From Streptomyces venezuelae (GTDB lineage Bacteria > Actinomycetota > Actinomycetes > Streptomycetales > Streptomycetaceae): DNA of 64,000 nucleotides. Both the position numbers and the translations under genes were made by a program. Location: assembly GCF_008642315.1 (NCBI RefSeq), contig NZ_CP029192.1, positions 2,294,001 through 2,358,000 of the forward strand. Reading direction: 5' to 3'. The notes beneath the pieces are model-generated. The model was not told the origin of the DNA and did no database searches. It saw only the letters and a list, made by a program, of their open reading frames with translations. Positions 34,646 through 45,869 of this stretch are shown piece by piece (position 1 is the first letter of the stretch; every line of letters starts with the position of its first letter).

Positions 34646-36337
34646 ATGAGCCCGACCTCCCCTGCGCGACGCCTCCGCCTCGGCCTGCCGCGGCGTGTGT
34701 TCTCGCAGGTGCTGCTCATGCAGCTGGCCATCGCCGCCGGGGTCGCGGTGCTCGCCACCGGCCTCTTCCTCGCGCCGCTGAGCGACCAGCTCGACGACCA
34801 GGCGATGCGCCGCGCGCTTGCCATCGCCCAGACGACGGCCGCCCAGCCGCGCATCGCCGAGGACCTGTCGTCGTCCGCGCCCACGCCCGACGGCCCCATC
34901 CAGAAGGCGGCCGAGCGGATCAGGCACGCCAGCGGCGCCGAGTACGTGGTGATCTTGAACAAGGAGGGCGTGCGCTGGTCCCACACCGACCGCGGCCAGA
35001 TCGGCAAGGTCGTCTCGACGGACCCCAGCGACGCCCTCGCGGGCCATGACGTCATGGAGATCGACAACGGCACGCTGGGACGCTCCGCACGCGGCAAGGT
35101 GGCGTTGCGGGACGCGGACGGGGAGATCGTGGGCGCGGTCTCCGTAGGCATCGAGTACGACAGCGTGCGGGCCCGTCTCGTCCATGCGATCCCCGGATTG
35201 CTCGCCTATGCGGGCGGGGCCCTCGGGGTCGGCGCGCTCGCCGCGTACCTGATCTCGCGGAGAGTGCAGCGACAGACCCGCGACCTGGCCTTCTCCGACA
35301 TCTCCGCGCTGCTCGCGGAGCGCGAGGCGATGCTGCACGGCATCCGTGAGGGAGTGGTCGCGCTGGACAGGACCGACCGCGTCCGACTGCTCAACGACGA
35401 GGCACAGCGCCTCCTCGGGCTCGGCACGGAGGTGCTCGGACAGCCGCTCGACGAGGCACTCGGAGCCGGACGCACGACCGATGTCCTCGCCGGACGGGTC
35501 ACCGGAACCGATCTGCTGACCGTGCGCGGACAGCGCGTCCTGGTCGCCAACCGCATGCCCACCGACGACGGCGGCGCCGTCGCCACCCTGCGCGACCGCA
35601 CCGAGCTCGAACAGCTCGGCCGGGAGCTCGACTCCACCCGGGGCCTGATCGACGCCCTGCGCGCGCAGGACCACGAGCACGCCAACCGCATGCACACGCT
35701 CCTCGGACTGCTGGAACTGGAGATGTACGAGGAGGCTGCGGAGTTCGTCGGCGAGGTCGCCGGTGCCCACCGGGTGACCGCCGAGCAGATCACGGAGAAG
35801 ATCCACGACCCCCTGCTCGCCGCCCTGCTGGTCGGCAAGGCGACCGTCGCCGCGGAGCGCGGCGTGGCCCTCTCTGTACCGCGCGAAACCGCCCTGCCGG
35901 ACCGCCTCGTCGATCCGGGCGGCCTGGTCACCATCGTCGGAAACCTCGTCGACAACGCCCTCGACGCCGCCGCCGGAACCCGCCACGCACGCGTGGAGGT
36001 CGATCTGCGCACCGAAGGACGCACCGTGGTCCTTCAGGTGCGCGATTCCGGTCCGGGAGTCCCCGCGGAACAGCGAGAGACGATCTTCACGGAGGGGTGG
36101 ACCACCAAGGAGCCTCCCGCTCACGGCAAACGCGGCATCGGGCTCGCCCTCGTCCGCAGGCTCGCCGAACGGCAGGGCGGCAGCGCACACGTCGGCGAAG
36201 CGCCGGACGGCGGCGCGGAGTTCACCGTCGTTCTGCCCGAGGGGCTGACGGAGCCCGGGATCGCCGCGGCGGATGAGCACGACGGCACACAGCACGAAGG
36301 AACCACATTGACCCGGGCCGGCGAGGAGCCACGATGA
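34646..36337 (+). CDS. CitA/DcuS-type sensor histidine kinase
   Basis: This 563-aa kinase has a first membrane helix (about 20-45), an extracytoplasmic PAS-type (CitA/PASp) sensor (RIRHASGAEYVVILNKEGVRWSH ... AVSVGIEYD), a second helix near 175-200, a cytoplasmic PAS domain (IREGVVALDRTDRVRLLNDEAQ), then the CitA-type phospho-acceptor H in DALRAQDHEHANRMHTLLGLLEL and an HATPase (GNLVDNALDAA, GIGLALVRRLAE). Members sense di- and tricarboxylates. Its ATG overlaps no clear Shine-Dalgarno. The response regulator overlaps its stop by 4 nt. Confidence 0.9.
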   Translation: MSPTSPARRLRLGLPRRVFSQVLLMQLAIAAGVAVLATGLFLAPLSDQLDDQAMRRALAIAQTTAAQPRIAEDLSSSAPTPDGPIQKAAERIRHASGAEYVVILNKEGVRWSHTDRGQIGKVVSTDPSDALAGHDVMEIDNGTLGRSARGKVALRDADGEIVGAVSVGIEYDSVRARLVHAIPGLLAYAGGALGVGALAAYLISRRVQRQTRDLAFSDISALLAEREAMLHGIREGVVALDRTDRVRLLNDEAQRLLGLGTEVLGQPLDEALGAGRTTDVLAGRVTGTDLLTVRGQRVLVANRMPTDDGGAVATLRDRTELEQLGRELDSTRGLIDALRAQDHEHANRMHTLLGLLELEMYEEAAEFVGEVAGAHRVTAEQITEKIHDPLLAALLVGKATVAAERGVALSVPRETALPDRLVDPGGLVTIVGNLVDNALDAAAGTRHARVEVDLRTEGRTVVLQVRDSGPGVPAEQRETIFTEGWTTKEPPAHGKRGIGLALVRRLAERQGGSAHVGEAPDGGAEFTVVLPEGLTEPGIAAADEHDGTQHEGTTLTRAGEEPR

Positions 36338-37011
36338 TCGAGGTTCTCGTCGTGGACGACGACACGCGCGTCGCGGACGTCAATGCCGCCTACGTGGCGA
36401 AGATCCCCGGCTTCCGCGTGGCCGCGAAGGCGCACAACGCCGCCGGGGCCCTGCGCGTCGTCGAGGACGTCCCCGTCGATCTGGTGCTGCTGGACCACTA
36501 CCTGCCGGACGAGACGGGCCTCTCCGTCGTACGCAGCCTGCGGGAGCGCGGACACCAGACCGACGTGATCATGGTGACCGCGGCGCGCGACGTCGCGACG
36601 GTGCAGGCGGCGATGCGGCACGGCGCACTCCAGTACCTGGTGAAGCCGTTCTCCTACGCGGGCCTGCGCGCCAAGCTCGACGCGTACGCCACGTTGCGCC
36701 GCACCCTGGACGGCGGAGGCGAGGCCGAGCAGGCCGAGGTCGACCGCATGTTCAGCGCCCTGTCGTCGACTCCGGCGCCCGAGCTGCCCAAGGGGCACTC
36801 CCCCACGACGGCGGAGCTGGTGCGCCGGGCCCTGATGGCCGCTGAGGGGCCGATCTCGGCCCAGGAGCTGGCGGACCGCACACGACTGAGCCGGCAGACG
36901 GCACAGCGCTACCTGAAGCTTCTGGAGCGCACGGGCCGGGTCAGGCTGAGCCTCAAGTACGGCGACACGGGCCGCCCCGAGCACCGCTACGAGTGGGCGG
37001 CCAGCATCTGA
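36334..37011 (+). CDS. CitB/DcuR-type response regulator
   Basis: ATG 36334 overlaps the kinase stop (ATGA) and has GAGGAG 5 nt upstream. The 225-aa protein has a receiver domain (VLVVDDDTRVADVN, phospho-acceptor in LVLLDHYLPDETGL, VMVTAARD, YLVKPFSYAGLR) and a C-terminal HTH (ELADRTRLSRQTAQRYLKLLE) of the CitB type. With the kinase it probably activates carboxylate transport genes; the Na+ symporter operon encoded convergently next door is the obvious target, not proven. Confidence 0.92.
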   Translation: MIEVLVVDDDTRVADVNAAYVAKIPGFRVAAKAHNAAGALRVVEDVPVDLVLLDHYLPDETGLSVVRSLRERGHQTDVIMVTAARDVATVQAAMRHGALQYLVKPFSYAGLRAKLDAYATLRRTLDGGGEAEQAEVDRMFSALSSTPAPELPKGHSPTTAELVRRALMAAEGPISAQELADRTRLSRQTAQRYLKLLERTGRVRLSLKYGDTGRPEHRYEWAASI

Positions 37012-37068
37012 CGCAGCGCCGCTGGAGCCCGTCGTGCCGAGCGGACGCCCTCTCGCGACGGGGAATCG

Positions 37069-38661
37069 TTACGCCGCGCCGGCACCGGTTAGCGACCGCA
37101 CCTCCGTCTCCGCGTGCTTGACCTCGTCCGCCGCCTCGCGCGAGGTGATCGTGCCGAGCCATCCCGCGAGGAAGCCCAGCGGAATGGAGACGAGGCCCGG
37201 GTTCTCCAGAGGGAAGTACTGGAAGTCGACCCCCGGGAAGAGGGAGTGCGCCCCTCCGGAGACCACCGGCGACAGGACCACCAGCACGAGCGCGGGCAGC
37301 AGTCCCCCGTACACCGACCACACCGCGCCCCGTGTCGTGAAGTTCCGCCAGAACAGGGAGTAGAGCAGTACGGGAAGATTGGCGGACGCGGCCACGGCGA
37401 AGGCGAGGCCCACCAGGAAGGCGACGTTGAGATCGCGGGCCAGCAGACCGAGGCCGATCGCGATCACACCGATCCCCGCGGCGGCGAGCCGGGCGACCGC
37501 CACCTCGCTGCGCGGCTTCGCGTCCCGCCGCCTCAGGGAGGCGTACAGGTCGTGGGCCACGGACGCCGACGAGGCGAGCGTGATGCCTGCGACCACCGCG
37601 AGGATCGTGGCGAAGGCGATGGCGGCGACGATCGCGAACAGAACCGTCCCGCCCGTGGAGTGCGCGCCGCCTCCCAGATCGAGCGCGAGAAGCGGAACCG
37701 CCGTGTTGCCCGCGGCGTTCGAGCCGCGTACCGCGTCGGGACCGACGAGAGCTGCGGCGCCGAACCCGAGCACGATCGTCATCAGATAGAAGCTGCCGAT
37801 GAGACCGATCGACCAGACGACCGAACGGCGGGCGGCCCGCGCGGTCGGCACCGTGTAGAAGCGGGAGAGGATGTGCGGCAGACCGGCGGTGCCGAGCACC
37901 AGGGCGAGGCCGAGGCTGATGAAGTCGAGGCGCGCGGTCCAGTCCCCGCCGTACTTCAGACCGGGCGCGAGGAACCGGTCGCCGTGACCGCTGCGGTCCG
38001 CGGCTGAGCGCAGCAGTTGGTCGAAGTCCCCGTGGAAACGCACCAGGACGAGGACGGTCAGCGCGATCGCCCCGCCCATCAGCAGGACCGCCTTGACGAT
38101 CTGGATCCAGGTGGTGGCCCGCATCCCTCCCAGCGACACATAGACGACCATGAGCGCACCGACGCCGATCACCGTCCAGGTCTGCGCCGCCCCGCTCGTC
38201 CCTCCGAGCAGCAGCGCCACCAGTGAGCCGGCCCCCACCATCTGCGCCACCAGATAGAGAACGGACACGGTGACCGAGGAAGTTCCCGCCGCGATCCGCA
38301 CCGGGCGTTCCCTCATCCGTGCGGCGACGACATCACCGAGCGTGTACCGCCCGCAGTTGCGCACGAGTTCGGCCACGAGGAACAGGACGACCAGCCAGGC
38401 GACGAGGAAGCCCACCGAGTAGAGCAGCCCGTCGTAGCCGAAGAGGGCGATCAGGCCGGAGATGCCGAGGAAGGAGGCGGCCGACATGTAGTCACCGGCG
38501 ATGGCGAAACCGTTCTCCATCGGGGAGAAGAGCCGCCCGCCCGCGTAGAACTCCTCCGCCGAACCGTGCCGCTTACGACTCGCCCAGGTGGTGATCGCGA
38601 GCGTGACGGCGACGAACACCCCGAACAGCAGCAGCGCCAGGGTCTGATGATCCCCCTTCAT
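37069..38661 (-). CDS. Sodium:solute symporter (acetate/monocarboxylate type)
   Basis: This 530-aa protein starts MKGDHQTLALLLFGVFVAVT (ATG 38661, GGAGG upstream), overlapping the stop of the DUF485 gene by 4 nt. It has about thirteen membrane helices and the SSS signature GIALTVLVL/GTAGLPHILSRFYTVP; SRKRHGSAEEFYAGGRLFSPMENGFAIAGDYMSAASFLGI is the ActP-like N-terminal segment. It should couple Na+ to uptake of acetate or other short carboxylates. The association with DUF485 is typical of ActP/MctC-type systems. Confidence 0.92.
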   Translation of the reverse strand: MKGDHQTLALLLFGVFVAVTLAITTWASRKRHGSAEEFYAGGRLFSPMENGFAIAGDYMSAASFLGISGLIALFGYDGLLYSVGFLVAWLVVLFLVAELVRNCGRYTLGDVVAARMRERPVRIAAGTSSVTVSVLYLVAQMVGAGSLVALLLGGTSGAAQTWTVIGVGALMVVYVSLGGMRATTWIQIVKAVLLMGGAIALTVLVLVRFHGDFDQLLRSAADRSGHGDRFLAPGLKYGGDWTARLDFISLGLALVLGTAGLPHILSRFYTVPTARAARRSVVWSIGLIGSFYLMTIVLGFGAAALVGPDAVRGSNAAGNTAVPLLALDLGGGAHSTGGTVLFAIVAAIAFATILAVVAGITLASSASVAHDLYASLRRRDAKPRSEVAVARLAAAGIGVIAIGLGLLARDLNVAFLVGLAFAVAASANLPVLLYSLFWRNFTTRGAVWSVYGGLLPALVLVVLSPVVSGGAHSLFPGVDFQYFPLENPGLVSIPLGFLAGWLGTITSREAADEVKHAETEVRSLTGAGAA

Positions 38662-39242
38662 CGCTCCACCTCCCGGGCAGACACCGCTTCCCGCGCGGGC
38701 ACCGCTTCCTGCCGAACCCCTGCGCCCTGCTCCGCTCGCTGCTCCTGCTCCCGTTTCTGCTCGAAGACGGCCCAGCGCAGGTCGAGCGCCGCCCTGTCCC
38801 GCCGCAGCCGTGCGTGGCGCGCATACGCCCACGTCAGCAGGAACGTCGTCAGGAACTGCCCGAGCCCGGCCACCATCGCCACGTTCACCGCGCCGCTGAC
38901 GGGCCGCGCCATCAGTCCGGGTGCCGTCGTCGCCGCCACGACGTACGCGAAGTACCAGGTGAAGAAGAGCGCCACCCCCGGGACGACGAACCTCCGGTAC
39001 CGACCCCGCACTTCCTGGAACGCGGCGCTGCGCTGCACTTCCACGTAGATGTCGGCCGGGCTCGCGCTCCCCTGCGGCACCGCGGCCCGGGGCGCCACCA
39101 CGGAAGCCTGAGCCCCTGTGCCGTCGAGCTCTCCCCAGCCGGAGGCCAGCGTGTCGTACCAGGGGTCCCTCAGGTCGCCGGGGCGGTCCCGGCCGGTAGC
39201 GGCCCGGCCCGGCCCGCCATCGGGCCCGTCGTGCTTCTCCAC
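38658..39242 (-). CDS. DUF485 membrane protein
   Basis: This 194-aa protein starts at GTG 39242 with AAGGAGA 5 nt upstream. After a disordered 70-residue N-terminus comes the DUF485 core: SAAFQEVRGRYRRFVVPGVALFFTWYFAYVV and a second helix (GAVNVAMVAGLGQFLTTFLLTWAYARHARL). Here the family partner is the acetate-type symporter encoded in the same operon (YjcH/ActP arrangement); it is thought to support transporter function. The C-terminus is Arg/Glu-rich and coiled-coil-like. Confidence 0.88.
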   Translation of the reverse strand: MEKHDGPDGGPGRAATGRDRPGDLRDPWYDTLASGWGELDGTGAQASVVAPRAAVPQGSASPADIYVEVQRSAAFQEVRGRYRRFVVPGVALFFTWYFAYVVAATTAPGLMARPVSGAVNVAMVAGLGQFLTTFLLTWAYARHARLRRDRAALDLRWAVFEQKREQEQRAEQGAGVRQEAVPAREAVSAREVER

Positions 39243-39353
39243 CGAACTCTCCTTAGTCCGCAGCCTTGTTCGGCCACGTGCCCAAGGATGGACAGAACGG
39301 TAAGATCCCTGACTCTCCTCTCAATGCTCTTCACCCCATCAGGTGAAGCCACG

Positions 39354-40091
39354 TCAGATGCCGGATCCTCTGTCCAGCTTGATGAGCCCATGTCTGTACG
39401 CGTAACGCACGGCCTGCGCCCGGTCCTTGAGGGCCGCCTTCGCGAAGAGATTGTTGATGTGGGTCTTCACCGTCGCGGTGGAGACATGCAGTGCCCGGGC
39501 GATCTCGTGGTTCGACATCCCTTCGGCGATCAGGACGAGGACCTCGGTCTCCCGCGCGGTCAGGCCGTCGGGCGGAGCGGCCGACGCCGCGTCCTCCGGC
39601 TCCGACAGCCGCTCGAGGAGCCGCCGCTGGATCCGCGGGGAGAGTCCGGCGTCCCCCGAGAGCACGTCCTCGACGGCCCGCACGATCTCGTCCCCGCCCG
39701 CGTCCTTGGTGAGATAGCCGCGCGCCCCCGCCTTGAGCGCGGGGAACAGCGAGTCGTCGTCGGCGTAGGTCGTGAGCACGACGACCTGGGTCCCCGGATA
39801 CTCGGCGCGGATACGTCGCGTGGCCTCCGCTCCGTCACACCGGGGCATGCGCAGGTCCATCAGGACGACGTCCGGAGCGAGTTCGCCGACGAGCCGGACG
39901 GCCTCCTCGCCGTCCGCGCCGGCGCCCACCACCTCGATGCCGGGCAGCAGCCCCAGCAGCATCACGATCCCCTCACGCACCACGGTCTGGTCGTCGACCA
40001 CGATCACCCGCGCGGGTGGCTTCCCCCGCCCCTGGGCAGGTCCCGCCGGGCCGGCGTCCGCCGCCTTCGCAGTGGTCTCGTCCCCCGTCAT
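39354..40091 (-). CDS. NarL/LuxR-type response regulator
   Basis: This 245-aa regulator has a receiver domain (VIVVDDQTVVREGIVMLL, phospho-acceptor in DVVLMDLRMPRCDG, VVLTTYADDDSLF, GYLTKDAGGDEI) and a LuxR C-terminal HTH (LTAREVEVLVLIAEG-like: GLTARETEVLVLIAEGMSNHEIARALHVSTATVKTHINNLFAK). Its ATG overlaps the kinase stop by 4 nt. The N-terminus has about 25 extra residues before the receiver. Target genes unknown. Confidence 0.93.
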   Translation of the reverse strand: MTGDETTAKAADAGPAGPAQGRGKPPARVIVVDDQTVVREGIVMLLGLLPGIEVVGAGADGEEAVRLVGELAPDVVLMDLRMPRCDGAEATRRIRAEYPGTQVVVLTTYADDDSLFPALKAGARGYLTKDAGGDEIVRAVEDVLSGDAGLSPRIQRRLLERLSEPEDAASAAPPDGLTARETEVLVLIAEGMSNHEIARALHVSTATVKTHINNLFAKAALKDRAQAVRYAYRHGLIKLDRGSGI

Positions 40092-41233
40092 CCCGGCACC
40101 CTCAGCGTCACCACGAAGCCCTCCTCACCCGGTCCCGCCTCCAGGGATCCGCCCAGCAGCTCGGCGCGCTCGCGCATCCCGAGCAGACCGTACCCGGCGC
40201 CGGAGGCGGCGAGTTCACCCGGCGATCGCCCTCCCGAATCCCTGACGTCGAGCCTCACTTGATCGTTCTCGTACCGCAGGCACACCTCGACCTCCGCGCC
40301 CGGCGCGTGCTTGCGCACGTTCGTCAGGGCTTCCTGCGCCACTCTGCGCACGGCCTGGGACGCCTCGGCGGGCAGCGGCCGTCGGTCCCCCGTCACGGTG
40401 ACCGACACACGGTCGACCGTGACGAGCTCGCGCAGGAAGTCCTCGACCGGAGTCATCTCCCCGCGCAGCGCGGACAGGGCCTGTCTCGTCTCGGCGAGCC
40501 CCTCCTTCGCCATGGACCGCGCCGCCACCACCCGGCCCAGGATCTGCTCCTTGGAGGCGTCGCCCTCGATCAGCAGCCGTGCGGCCTCCAAGTGGACGAG
40601 CTGGGCGGAGAGGCTGTGCGCGAGCACGTCGTGGATCTCACGGGCGATGCGGGCCCGCTCGGCGAGGGCGGCCGCCTCCGTCTCCGCGACCCGCGCGGCA
40701 CGCTCCTGCGCCAGCAGCCGCAGGGCGCTGCCACGGGCTTCGGCATCGAGTCGCAGGGTGTACCCGGCCAAGGCCAGGCCGATGACGGTCAGTGCCGCGA
40801 TGAGCGGGTTGTCTCCCTGGTACGCGACATATCCGGTCATCGCCACGAGCACGCAGGGCCCTGCCGCGACCATCGGGAGGCGTTCCAGGGCGGAGATCGC
40901 CGAGCCGCACCACAGCACCGTGGCGAGGACCTGCCAGTCACCGAACTCGGCGGCGAGCGCGGCGGCGAGGAGCAGCGACATCAGCGCCAGGGACGGCCAG
41001 AGGCGGTGGGCGAACGAGACCCGGAAGAACGCCCATCCCGCCCAGGTGAGGGCCAGCACTACCGCCACCCCGGCAACCAGTCGCCAACCACGGTCCGCGT
41101 GGAACGCGTCCCACAGCAGGCTGCCGAGGATCACGACGCGCAGGACTCTGACGAACCACAGCCGGGCGGGGCTCATCCCCGCCCAGGTGAGCGCCTCCCG
41201 GGAGGGCCACCTCGTCCACCAGTCCCCACTCAC
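40088..41233 (-). CDS. NarL-type sensor histidine kinase (HisKA_3)
   Basis: GTG 41233 overlaps the stop of the DUF1453 gene (GTGA), with AAGGA 6 nt upstream. The 381-aa protein has five to six membrane helices in residues 25-165 and no large extracellular loop, then the HisKA_3 dimerisation domain with the phospho-acceptor in ERARIAREIHDVLAHSLSAQLVHLEAARLL, and an HATPase (RRVAQEALTNVRKHAPGAEV, GYGLLGMRERAELLGG). This is the membrane-sensing NarL-family type common in actinobacteria, without a known signal. Confidence 0.93.
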   Translation of the reverse strand: MSGDWWTRWPSREALTWAGMSPARLWFVRVLRVVILGSLLWDAFHADRGWRLVAGVAVVLALTWAGWAFFRVSFAHRLWPSLALMSLLLAAALAAEFGDWQVLATVLWCGSAISALERLPMVAAGPCVLVAMTGYVAYQGDNPLIAALTVIGLALAGYTLRLDAEARGSALRLLAQERAARVAETEAAALAERARIAREIHDVLAHSLSAQLVHLEAARLLIEGDASKEQILGRVVAARSMAKEGLAETRQALSALRGEMTPVEDFLRELVTVDRVSVTVTGDRRPLPAEASQAVRRVAQEALTNVRKHAPGAEVEVCLRYENDQVRLDVRDSGGRSPGELAASGAGYGLLGMRERAELLGGSLEAGPGEEGFVVTLRVPG

Positions 41234-41742
41234 ACGGGTTCCTTCCGCATCGGCTCGGGCGCCGCGTCGGCCATACCGTACGCCGAGGGTCGGGGACCGG
41301 CGCGCAGTATGAGCAGCCCGCTGCGGACCAGCAGCGTGGCCGCGAGGGCCAGCATCAGGCCGGGGGTGCCCTGCCGCACATGCAGCAGCGCGCCGACCCC
41401 GAAGAGCCCCACCCGCAGCCCGATCCCGACGGCCCAGACCACGGCGGTGGCTTTGGTGCCCTTGCTCCACGCGGTGCCGTCCGGCTCGGTCCACACATGG
41501 GAGGTCCGCGCCCAGCCGGCTCCCATGGCGAGGCCGACGAGCAGTTCGGCGGCGAGCAGCGTCACGGACGTCGCACGGTGCTGGGGATCGATCAGGCCGG
41601 GCTCGCGCACGGCCATGAAGACCAGCACGGCCGGTATCAACCACCAGCGCCGGTCCGTGCCGATCTCCTGCGCCTTGAACTGGCGGACGACCACCAGCAC
41701 CACGACGGCGCAGATCACCAGTGCGTTGGTGAGCCCGGACAT
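41230..41742 (-). CDS. DUF1453 membrane protein
   Basis: This 170-aa protein begins at ATG 41742 with GGAGG 5 nt upstream. It has four to five hydrophobic helices and the DUF1453 signature RQFKAQEIGTDRRWWLIPAVLVFMAVREPG. It leads the three-gene operon with the NarL-type kinase and regulator, each pair overlapping by 4 nt, so it may take part in signal reception. Function unknown. Confidence 0.88.
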   Translation of the reverse strand: MSGLTNALVICAVVVLVVVRQFKAQEIGTDRRWWLIPAVLVFMAVREPGLIDPQHRATSVTLLAAELLVGLAMGAGWARTSHVWTEPDGTAWSKGTKATAVVWAVGIGLRVGLFGVGALLHVRQGTPGLMLALAATLLVRSGLLILRAGPRPSAYGMADAAPEPMRKEPV

Positions 41743-41852
41743 GTCAGCCTCCGTACGACGAGCGGGGACGAGGCCGGTCCGCGGAGGACCGACGCCTTCG
41801 ACGCTACGGAAACCGCCTGGTCACGGCATCGGCGCAGGGGTTGAACACGGGT

Positions 41853-41892
41853 GGAGCCGTGCTCTCCACCCGCGGGTGGAGAGCACGGCTCC
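41853..41892. terminator. 20-bp perfect palindrome after parE
   Basis: Arms 41853-41872 and 41873-41892 are perfectly complementary with no spacer (centre cgcg). It lies 40 nt past the parE stop, in the minus-strand direction, and upstream of the DUF1453 promoter. Confidence 0.85.
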
Positions 41893-41932
41893 TGCCGTAC
41901 CTGGCGAGCCCCTGGGACGGGGCGCCGAGCGG

Positions 41933-44056
<2,124 letters not shown>

Positions 44057-44497
44057 GCGGTTCGCTCCTCGCTGAATTTCAAGGGGGGTCCTTTGGGGTA
44101 AGGACGCGGCTTCGGTTACCGGTCAGAGGGTACCGAGGCCTGGTAGAGCCGTTGTCACGCCACCCTCGTCTCAACTCAGACTAGTCCAGACTCGCATACA
44201 TGTTCGATCCCTCGTTGGAGTGAAGCGCACGTCACGTTCCCTTCGAGGCATGAACCATTTAGGCTCCGGGCACGTCCTCATGAACAACCGGCAACCCAGC
44301 CGGGGACGACCTGACCTGACAGACAGCGCGAAACCGTAAGACACGTAAGAGACGCAATACGGCACATTCGCCGCCAACCGGCAACGGACAGCCACCTCGA
44401 AAGAAAAGTTCGAGGAAAAGCCACGAGCGGGAACGTTTTCGGCCTGGTTGGATGTTGACCCTGGTACGACAGCTCGTCGAGCTAGAGAAGAGGCGAC
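44057..44497. other. Divergent promoter region parE / zinc-ribbon gene
   Basis: This 441-nt gap contains the parE promoter on the left and the zinc-ribbon gene promoter on the right. On the right, GGGAAC (44430-44435) and GTT (44455-44457) are 19 bp apart, matching the ECF/sigma-R type promoter pattern, about 40 nt before the GTG. Short palindromes such as gactagtc occur near 44178. No gene is supported. Confidence 0.4.
44430..44457 (+). promoter_or_regulatory. Candidate ECF/sigma-R-type promoter
   Basis: GGGAAC at 44430-44435, a 19-bp spacer and GTT at 44455-44457. The known sigma-R pattern is GGGAAT/GGAAC-N18-19-GTT. The predicted transcript start would be about 30-35 nt before GTG 44498. 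Confidence 0.35.
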
Positions 44498-44728
44498 GTG
44501 ACTACTGTTCTGACCCCCGCGAGCCCCCTGACGGCCGCTGATCGCTGCGACCGCTGCGGCGCCCAGGCATACCTGCGCGTCGTCCTGTTGAGCGGCGGTG
44601 AACTGCTCTTCTGCGCCCACCACGGCCGCAAGTTCGAGCCGGAACTCAAGAAGATCGCCGCTGAGATACAGGACGAGACGGAGCGTCTGACCGCCGTTCC
44701 GGAAAGCGCCACCGAAGAGGAACGCTGA
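44498..44728 (+). CDS. Small zinc-ribbon-like protein (DUF7455-type)
   Basis: GTG 44498 with GAAGAGG 4 nt upstream gives 76 aa. Two CxxC/CxxHH-type ligand sets, CDRCGAQAYLRVVL and LLFCAHHGRKFEPEL, form a likely zinc knuckle, followed by a helical acidic C-terminus (KKIAAEIQDETERL). This small protein is conserved beside parE and hrdB in streptomycetes as I recall. Function unknown; the zinc ligands and a possible sigma-R promoter suggest a link to thiol stress. Confidence 0.8.
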   Translation: MTTVLTPASPLTAADRCDRCGAQAYLRVVLLSGGELLFCAHHGRKFEPELKKIAAEIQDETERLTAVPESATEEER

Positions 44729-44775
44729 CACCTCGCATCCACGACGAGCCAGCTCCGGCGCACCAGGCCGGCGAA

Positions 44776-44814
44776 CGGGCGGCCGCCCCTGCCAACCGCA
44801 GGGACGGCCGCCCG
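44776..44814 (+). terminator. 17-bp hairpin terminator
   Basis: Arms 44776-44792 and 44798-44814 pair with one G-T mismatch and a 5-nt loop (caacc), just past the small zinc-ribbon gene. Confidence 0.75.
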
Positions 44815-44893
44815 CTCTCGTCACAGGGGCACCCAGGGCCCTTCCAGGCCCCTCTGAGCCTCACGCCGACCCGCCCGTGGACGGACCGGCCAC

Positions 44894-45724
44894 TCAGTCG
44901 CGGGCGCCCAGCACCCTGGTGACGTCCGAGATCCGCGTATAGACACCGGGGCTCCCCGGGCGGCCACAGCCGCTCCCCCAGGACACGAGCCCGATGAGAC
45001 GCCCCCGTGCGACCAGCGGGCCGCCGCTGTCGCCCTGACAGGCGTCGCGGCGCCCCCTCATCTCACCGGCGCAGAGCATGGTCCGGGCGATGTACCGCCC
45101 GTCGGCACTGCCTGGGTACGCCTCCTCGCACACCTGGTCGGCGAGCACCTCCACGCGCGCCGAACGCAGCGCACGGGCGTAGTCACCCGCTCCAGTGGTG
45201 TCCCCCCACCCGTATACGGCGGCGCCCGTGCCCGGCTGGTACGCCGGGTCACCGGCCCCCGCCATCCGGATGGTGCGCCCTTCGGGGAGCGGCTCGGCGA
45301 GGGTCAGGGCCGCCACGTCGCCGGAGTTCGTGTGCCCGTCGTACTCCGGGTTGCCCCGAACAGTGCGGACGGCCACCTCCTCGCCCTCCGAGGACCTCAG
45401 GTCCCCGCGGCCGACGATGACCTTCAGGTCCGTGACTTCCCTCAGCGGCACCCCCAGCACGTCCTTGCTCACGCAGTGGGCCGCGGTCAGGACCGTCGAG
45501 CGCCCCGTGATCACACCCCCGCAGAACTGTCCCGCGCGTGAGCCGCCGAAACGGTCACGACTGGAGATGGCCACCACCCATGGACTCTCGGACACATCCA
45601 CCGGATGGCCCCCGACCACCACGCTGTCGGCCGAGGCGGGGGCCGGGGCGGCCAGTGGCAGGACAGCGGTAGTGGCCGCGAGAGCCAGTACCCCCGTCCA
45701 CGCTCGGGCGAAGGGACGACGCAT
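44894..45724 (-). CDS. Secreted trypsin-like serine protease (S1)
   Basis: The 276-aa protein has an N-terminal signal peptide (MRRPFARAWTGVLALAATTAVLPLAAPAPASA) and a chymotrypsin-fold domain. His is in VLTAAHCV, Asp in NSGDVAALTLAEPL (an unusual GDVA context for the catalytic Asp) and Ser in CQGDSGGPLVARG; substrate pocket VSWGSGCGRPGSPGVYT. Conserved cysteines FCGGV/AAHC and others predict disulfides. The propeptide, if any, is very short (SVVVGGHPVD has a VVGG N-terminus typical of activated trypsins). GAGGAG lies 5 nt before ATG 45724. Confidence 0.9.
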   Translation of the reverse strand: MRRPFARAWTGVLALAATTAVLPLAAPAPASADSVVVGGHPVDVSESPWVVAISSRDRFGGSRAGQFCGGVITGRSTVLTAAHCVSKDVLGVPLREVTDLKVIVGRGDLRSSEGEEVAVRTVRGNPEYDGHTNSGDVAALTLAEPLPEGRTIRMAGAGDPAYQPGTGAAVYGWGDTTGAGDYARALRSARVEVLADQVCEEAYPGSADGRYIARTMLCAGEMRGRRDACQGDSGGPLVARGRLIGLVSWGSGCGRPGSPGVYTRISDVTRVLGARD

Positions 45725-45798
45725 GCGATCTCCTCACTCTGGGTTGCCGTTGCGTACCCCAGAGTCATGCAGTATCGCTCACCCCGCACCCGCGCAGA

Positions 45799-45841
45799 CG
45801 GAAGGCCCGAGGCCCGCCTGTCGCGGACCTCGGGCCTTCCG
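45799..45841. terminator. 19-bp hairpin terminator of hrdB
   Basis: Arms 45799-45817 and 45823-45841 pair with a single mismatch and a 5-nt loop (ctgtc), 29 nt past the hrdB stop. Confidence 0.85.
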
Positions 45842-45869
45842 TGGAGCCCTCGGGTGACTGACCTGTGGT

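Noticed and set aside
44171..44824. A minus-strand frame opposite the small zinc-ribbon gene
   Set aside because: It spans a promoter region and the antisense strand of a well-supported gene; no motif.
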